A stretch of DNA of 64,000 nt, taken from Parietaria judaica (lineage: Eukaryota; Streptophyta; Magnoliopsida; Rosales; Urticaceae). The stretch spans positions 9,418,001-9,482,000 of the forward strand of contig OX940864.1 of NCBI GenBank assembly GCA_954871525.1, read 5' to 3'. Below, piece after piece: positions 57,757-64,000 of this stretch. The notes below the pieces were generated by a model that was given only the letters and a program-made list of their open reading frames with translations, ran no database searches and was not told the origin of the DNA. Made by a program: the position numbers and the translations under genes. Each line of letters begins with the position of its first letter. Within the stretch, counting starts at the first letter, position 1.

Positions 57757-59833
57757 TAATGACAAAACCAAACATAAACTGCGGAATACAGTGTTCTTAC
57801 ACAGATTACTTGTCCAATGATGCGAGTATATTTATGAAAAGTTATGAATGTTGTAATTTTGGAAACAATAGCGTATTATCTTATAAATAAATATAAATAA
57901 TGGATTAAATTGTGAAATTTTGTAGTTTGCTTTTTGTTCTTGACAAGCAAACATCAAACTTTATTGATAGAACATTCCTTTACTTGATTCCTAGATCCAT
58001 AATAATCTATCTTTATACTATATATATAATATATATATATAACAGAAAATAAATAATATTTTTTAAAATAACGTTGATGTAGTTGCTTATTATGTCATAG
58101 ATATTTTGCACAAATATGATTATAGCATACAACAATTTGATATATATATATTGGCGTCTTAAAAAGCAAAGAAATTTGGCAGGGTTAATTAGTTCACAAT
58201 CAATGATGTACTTATGATTCAAATTAATTGTATAATGAGCTAAGTAAAAAAAAAAAGTGTCCTAACTCAAGCCCCATGAATTATTCTTGTTTTAAACTCA
58301 TCTTTAAACAACACTAATTAATATAAAAATTTGCGAGAGCTTGATGTAAGCCTAATTACTCATAATTTTGATTTTCTTACCATAATGCTAAAGAAAATTT
58401 GTTATTGTAAATTGGAGGTGAGCAATTTTTTTGACAGAGCGGTTGTTCAACTGTCTTTTGTTCAGTTCAGTAATGACACCTCCTCAAAATCCTAATGTCC
58501 CATCTTTTAACTTTTTGGTCCTCCGACATCGACTATGTGGAAGCGCAATATGGACGCGACATAAGAAGAGGAAAACAATGTCTACGGGGTTGGGGTTGTA
58601 TCTGTGACGGCTGAGCAACTCCCGAGAATAATTGCTCGATTCTTGCACCGGAGCTTGCTGCGATTTGAGAATGGCTCTTCCTAATAAAGAGGCTTCATCA
58701 TATACCATGCGCGATTGTAACCAACTCAAAGCGGGCGGTCCAGTCCCTCCGGCGGAAATCTTATACTGACATGAATAGTATTGCGATTTGTCATTTGTTA
58801 AAATGACTGAGAAATAGTTTTTCCCATCACTTAGCTTCTCTATATTTCAGATATTTTTTACTTATAAACTAGCTAATAATGAGGTTTTTCTTTTCTAGTA
58901 TTAAGATTTTGTTTAAAAAAAAATTAAAAAAAATTGAGCTATGTAAATATCGGTATCGATAGTACGGAAATATTCATTGTTGCCTCCTGAACCATATCTA
59001 TGCCGAGAGCAAAGAGCAGATATATATTATTCTGTATATTGTTGGGGATATATTTAGTGCATATGCTACATAGGACCTTATTACTTGCTATGATCATTGT
59101 GTAGGAAGACTTCTTACTTACAGGCATCTAGGTTTAGCCCGACTTCGGATCACGGATGAATAGTTTCGGAATCTCCTCCGATGAATTGATGGCGCCAACC
59201 CGGTGATGGAGTCAACCAGGCATGTGGCCTCCATCATCCATGGGCGGGCTTACGCTGAGAATACGCTTAATGATATTCAAAAATTAATATGACTCGCATG
59301 GTTTTCTTGAAAGTAGGTACGACCGTGGTTTTAAAGTCGATTTAAATGTCGTAGAGATTTTGAGCCCACACTCAAAGTTCAGTGAAGTATTTATATATGT
59401 GCTTATTATAGCGTTGAATCTAAGGTGGCAGCTTGAATTGGTAGCGATAGCGTTCAAACATTGTGTGTTCATCTTTTTCATTTACATTTTTTCCCGTACC
59501 GTACTTGAATGAATTACGTTTTCATTAGTTCTGTTTTTAATTTTTATAAGCATGTAATCGAATCTATCGATTAGTATGGGTGTATTTGTATATGTAGTAC
59601 ATCTTCTAAATATTTGGAGAAGTGATCATCAACATCCATCATAGTATGATGAAGAATCAATTTACATTTGAGGATATTTTATATCGTATAACTTTTAGTG
59701 CTAGCTGTGGATACAAAGGGAAGTTTGTATCAAGTAGATTCGATCTCATATCACCGATCAATAATATTTCATGATAATCAAGTTATTATTGAAGTTCTTA
59801 TTTAATGTGTTTCGTTGTCGTAAACATTATCTT
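57757..59833. other. Intergenic DNA
   Basis: About 2 kb. The frame 58729-58484 (minus) is 81 codons and not a family I know; its first part overlaps the block at 58670-58765 that is weakly similar to 49700-49810. The rest is AT-rich without visible features. Confidence 0.4.
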
Positions 59834-60209
59834 GTGCCCGTTTGGCACAGCTTAATTTTTACAAAAATTGTTTTCAGTTTTAGTTTAAAAAACAAACTGT
59901 TTTTGAAAAAAAATCGGCAAGTGTTTGGTAAATTGTTTATAAAACAGTTGTCGTTGGTAACAAAAACTGATTTAACGTTTGGTAAAAAAAAATTATTTAG
60001 ACTAAAAAAGACTAAAATAGACTAAAACCGTATTTTTGTTTTTAGAAAAAACCAAAAGCTACGAATCCTAGCTTTTACAATTCATGTACAAAAATTCAAA
60101 ATCGATTTTGTGTTTTTTTGGAAAAACAATTTTGCCAAACACCTGAAAATCGGTTAAGTTTATTTTATAAACAAAAAGAGGGCTAAATAAGCTCTGCCAA
60201 ATGCACCCC
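59834..60209. mobile_element. MITE-like element with GTGCCCGTTTGGCA-type ends
   Basis: Left gtgcccgtttggcacagctt; inverted right ggggtgcatttggcagagct. The interior is rich in aaaac and gtttt runs (aaaactgatttaacgtttgg; gactaaaa). This is a common plant MITE type. No clear target duplication. Non-coding. Confidence 0.55.
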
Positions 60210-60585
60210 TTGTTAAGTTATTTTTGTTTATTAGTGTATATGAATTACTTTGTTTATCTGCATGGACAAAACATAGCGCAACTTTATTACGTACAAATTT
60301 TTATCTTGATTTAAAATATATTAAGGATAAACAAATTAGTAATCAATAAAATAGTTATTACGTACTTTTTTATCATCATTTAATACATATTTTTGTAACA
60401 TCTTATTATTATAATAAAGAAAGGCAGAGAAAATAAAATAGGTTATCTCATTAAAAAAAATTACAACTCAAATACACTATATATAATAATTGACCACTAT
60501 GCACTCATATATAATTACGCACTCATGTCCTTAATAATTGGACATGAACAATGTATGTAAGGCTCTAAAAATAAAGAGATTGTCT
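60210..60585. other. 3' flank of bHLH gene E
   Basis: AT-rich. The part at about 60480-60585 is similar to the 3' flank of gene D (ttggacatgaac), so it belongs to the duplicated unit. Confidence 0.5.
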
Positions 60586-61508
60586 TCACCAAAAGTTGAG
60601 ATCCTGCATAAACCAAGCAAAAAATATATTAAAATATGAATATTATATACGTTTGAATTTGAGATAACACATGGGAGACCTATATAGAATAATATTATAG
60701 TACATATAATATATATATATATGTAAAATTACCTGAAGATGTAAAGTATAGAAGATTCTGTCTCCGAACGATTCATGAGAAGTGGCGTTTAGCAACGACA
60801 AGCCATCTTCTTGGAGATCAAGCAAGATGTGCGACAATGGCGTCTCTTGAGCCTTGAATGTCCAAATGTGAAGAACTACTTCTCTGTCGTTCAGTCTGTT
60901 TTCCGACACGACCGACAAAGCGCGCCACGCCGAGCTCTTCTTGTGCTTGTCTTGGCAAATCAAGTCAACTTTTCTCCAAACCCTAGACAAGAGCTCTTCT
61001 TTCCTCTTGATCAGCGCCTGAACTTGCCTTTGCAGTTCCGGGACGTACCTCAGCGCCCGCGAAACCGTCGCCGGATTGCTAAGCTTTTTCTGAGGAAAAA
61101 TGGATCACGATGATCAGATGAGAAGCTCAAAAGTCAAAATTAACCCTAGCTCCTGATCAGAGCAAATTTTGTCAAACATACGGAAGAAAGTAGTACCATT
61201 TGATCTGCGGCTGGAAGGAGCGATCGGAGCGAGGAGTACATAGAGTTCAGCTTCCGGCGGCGATCGCGCTCGCTAGCGTTGTGATTGAGCTTCTTCGCCA
61301 CCGTAGGGTCACCGCCAGTGATGTCGGTGCTCAACGGAGGAGACTGATCCCGATCTTCAGCGATCTTCGGGTACTCGTAATCGAGACGAGAAAACGCAGC
61401 CGACTCGGAAAAATCGTCCACCATGTTGTAGCATGGCTGTTGTCTCTGGTCATAGTCTTGGAAGGCCATTCCAATGGCTGGTGCAGACGAAGAGTACAAA
61501 GCTAACAT
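60586..61508 (-). CDS. bHLH gene E, subgroup Ib iron-response type
   Basis: Exons (minus) 61508-61197, 61089-60733, 60603-60586; 228 residues; GT-AG introns of 107 and 129 bases, phase 0. It is the near-identical partner of gene D: bHLH from residue 72 (KKLNHNASERDRRRK; His76, Glu80, Arg84), then KKLSNPATVSRALRYVPELQ, the ENRLNDREVVLHIWTF strand and LQEDGLSLLNATSHES. Exon 3 encodes DLNFW. The last exon and its splice site are conserved with D, which supports the model. Most differences are in the N-terminal 60 residues. Introns and 3' flank also match D, so the whole locus was duplicated recently. Role as for the family. Confidence 0.9.
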
Positions 61509-62267
61509 GTTGTCCCTGATGAAGAGTAATGGCTTAATCTTGTTTGGTTTCTACTGAACAAGTGAGGCTAACATATATATGTATATTATATATATACACT
61601 GATTTTCCTGATTATTTTAATTAGCGTTGAATTTCGCAAAGAAAAAGTTAAATAATGATCTTTAAATAAATTGGAAAGGCCCTTATAATATGGATGTAAA
61701 GAGTGTGCCTGACACGAGAATTAAATAATATTATTTTATTCATAAGGTAATAATATAAATCTTGTTAGCCAAACGGTCTTAGAACTCATTTAAGAAAGGA
61801 CATATTTCATACAGACTTGATTTTCTTAAGGGACAACCTTGATTTTCCAATATTATTTATGTAAATTTTATGTCTCGGATAATAAGAAAATTAAAGATAT
61901 GCGATCCAAATGTGATATAGCGAGAGTTTATCGGAAAGAATAAAACCGCAAATATGCAACGTATAATGTTGACTTTTTCATATATTCATCAAGCTAAAGA
62001 AAACAACTTCATGGCTGCACAATAATATAGAGCTCGGCCAAAGCTGGAAGAGGAGAAAGAGGTGGTCTAAATATAGAATCAACCGGAAGTAAATAATATA
62101 ATTAAATAAAGCAAATTATAAATGTAATAAAAACGGAAATTAAAAGCTCCAATCAGCCCCAAGATAGCGCCAATGAAGATCGTCAAAATTCGGGATCTCA
62201 TGCAATCCATGCACGTACGCCATTTTTGGCAAATCGGTCCCACGCCTCCATCAAAATGCATCTGCTT
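61509..62267. other. Promoter side of bHLH gene E and intergenic DNA
   Basis: A TATA-type run (atatatatgtatatta) is at about 61571-61590. The rest is AT-rich. A minus-strand 67-codon frame at 62282-62079 has a hydrophobic stretch (ILTIFIGAILGLIGAF) but no family I recognise; treat as chance. Confidence 0.4.
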
Positions 62268-62600
62268 TGTGGAAGTAATCAACTTTAGAGTATTTCATAC
62301 CTTTCGAGAATGAAATAGTGTCGTTGATGCATTAGCTAGTTTTTGAGCTCAAAATTTGGGTCATCATTGGTGGCCTTCGCACCCGAATTTTACTTCATCT
62401 TTTGTAAACAATGACATTTGTTCGAGAGAGAACTTTAGGTTTAGATAGTTCTGTTCTCTTTTGATTTGGTGTGTAATTTTTTATATTTTTATTTATATTA
62501 TTCAGAGCCCCGTTTCTTTCTTTGTGTTTCTTGGGTGCCAACATAATTCGAGTTCACTTAGCGAGATTTCACGCCTCCATCTTTAATGAATCTCAATCAA
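62268..62600 (+). pseudogene. LINE 3' end fragment, same family as 53035
   Basis: Begins with the last part of RNase H (aacttt, agagtatttcat, tttcgagaatgaaata) and runs through the 3' UTR (cgagagagaactttaggttt, agccccgtttctt, tttcttgggtgccaac) in parallel with 53915-54235. 5' truncated, coding frame broken by the same TGA after the FRE codons. No long target duplication found. Confidence 0.8.
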
Positions 62601-62990
62601 AGATATGTACCTGCTTGTGAAATTTTATATTCACTATAGAGTTAAATTTATATTAGTCTTAACTCTCAAGTAAACCTATTTCAAAAAAAAAAAACTCAAG
62701 TAAACCTTGTTCCTTGTATATATATATACAACATATATATAGATATAGCAATATACTTCAACAAGGTCATTGGGACTAGATAAAGAAAAATCGTCTATAA
62801 TTAGAAGATGTGCAATATATAGTATAATATATATATATATATATGTAGAAACTTACGTATATCGTAATGCTAAGTAAAATTTGACTACTTATTACTTACC
62901 AATTAGGACATTTACATATATATTATATATTCCTTGATTTGATGTCACTAATTACGCGTATGCGTAGCAGCCAAATATATATCGTAAATG
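62601..62990. other. AT-rich intergenic DNA
   Basis: No gene; TA runs at about 62718-62740 and 62826-62843. Confidence 0.5.
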
Positions 62991-62998
62991 AATCATAT

Positions 62999-63652
62999 CA
63001 GGGGCGGAGCTACGGAGAGCTTAGTGTACGCCCGGGCACCACCTAAAAACGACGTGAAAAATATTAAAATAATAGTGTTTGAGTAAAAAAAATTCTTTCA
63101 ATATCATTATAATTTTTTATGGATCAATATAGGAAATGTAAGAGCATTCAACTCAACTGGTTAAAGTGATTTTGCCAAGTCTCTCTTCTTACGAGAGAGG
63201 AGTTGAGTTCGACTCTTGGTTTAGTCCTATTTTTTGTTTATTTTTCTTTCTCAGTTTTAAACTTTCTTTTTTGTTTATTTCTTTGAGTTACTAAAAATAT
63301 GGATACATTCTTACACTCGCTTATTACATAACTATAAATACTATTAATTTTTTATTTTGGCGTTTAACAATGTATTATAGTCGCTTGGATATTTTTATTT
63401 CTACAAACGATGAATTTACAATGCAATACTTTTAAAAATGAAAACGTGACGTCTTTTTTTATACCATGGTAAGTCATATCTATTTGTCTATATATATATA
63501 TATGAGTGTGTGTTACAGTGTTATTATTGATTCTTGTAACTTGTTGTGATTGTTGTTAATTGTGTGCTTGTTTGCCTACTATATTTTTTTTATATTGAAA
63601 AAAATAAATTATATTAAGCACCACCTGAATTGAAATCCTGGTTCCGCCACTC
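62999..63652. mobile_element. hAT/Tip100-like MITE, relative of 8110-10725
   Basis: 654 bp. Left caggggcggagctacgg, inverted right gagtggcggaaccagg. Flanks aatcatat (62991-62998) and aatcgtat (63653-63660) match at 7 of 8 bases. Both ends align with the opposite ends of the element at 8110, and the middle (gccaagtctctcttcttacg, gagttgagttcgactcttgg) also aligns with about 9130-9180 there, inverted. Non-coding. Confidence 0.85.
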
Positions 63653-63660
63653 AATCGTAT

Positions 63661-63740
63661 AAATGTTAGGCTAATTATTGATTCAATAGTCACTTAATTA
63701 CTTACGTGCTTTATATGACTATAGTGTCTACATATATACG

Positions 63741-63771
<31 letters not shown>

Positions 63772-64000
63772 CCTCTTCAAATTTTGACTAATCAAATTAA
63801 ACAAACGATTAATTCTATAAAGTATGATTGAAATCATATTAGTCAGCCCAAAAATTGATTTTGTGGTATATATATAGTACAATGCTCAAATACATCAAAG
63901 AGAATCGTATATTCGTATATGATGTGTCCCGTTTGTGATATATAGTGTTTGACTATATATTTTATTATTTCTTGAAAGAAAACGCGTCACGTGATGTTAT
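63661..64000. other. AT-rich intergenic DNA to the window end
   Basis: Only (TA)n at about 63730-63770 and AT-rich sequence. Nothing else seen. Confidence 0.5.

Noticed and set aside
1..64000. CRISPR arrays, operons, bacterial signals, tRNA genes
   Set aside because: Nothing of the kind seen; the tandem repeats present are microsatellites or LTR-internal arrays.

Overview
This is a stretch of eudicot plant nuclear DNA. It is AT-rich, has short GT-AG introns, many microsatellites, and is dense in plant transposons. The host genes look like those of an asterid (possibly Lamiales), judged only from the N-terminal style of the bHLH proteins; the species cannot be fixed from sequence alone. No rRNA or tRNA gene and no CRISPR array was seen.

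Host genes fall in two groups. At the left, two paralogous intronless genes on the minus strand (3077-3490 and 7295-7699) encode small secreted phylloplanin / Ole e 1-like proteins. From 32 to 61.5 kb lies a cluster of five bHLH genes of subgroup Ib (the bHLH38/39/100/101 or ORG2/ORG3 group, master regulators of the iron-deficiency response). Three are on the plus strand (A 32264, B 38890, C 42107) and two, a recent duplicate pair, on the minus strand (D 49451, E 61508). All share a three-exon structure with the first intron splitting the bHLH domain at the same place. Copy A carries a 2-bp deletion that changes its C-terminus. A promoter-like module, with a G-box CACGTG in two copies, is repeated at about 31.2, 35.3 and 37.3 kb.

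Transposons fill most of the rest. A 5-kb LINE (13835-28775, 20-bp target duplication) is split by a nearly intact 10-kb Ty1/copia element (17759-27727, LTRs of about 2.7 kb, target duplication CTTCC). The copia element keeps reverse transcriptase and RNase H but has no gag, protease or integrase that I can see. In their place is a three-exon, intron-bearing gene with two C-x2-C-x11-C-x2-H motifs, in the same sense as the element. This captured or added gene is the most unusual object in the window.

Other elements whose ends and target duplications can be read directly: a Cassandra TRIM solo LTR with a 5S rRNA-like promoter inserted into the RNase H region of a second LINE (53195-53594), a second Cassandra fragment (4775), three solo LTRs of one family (28861, 51771, 56955), a 2-kb solo LTR within a CACTA-like element (45895), a Mutator-type foldback MITE in intron 2 of bHLH gene C (43329), and several hAT / Tip100-like elements (6014, 8110, 9964, 11114, 62999). 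The remaining intergenic DNA is AT-rich with no gene I can support.
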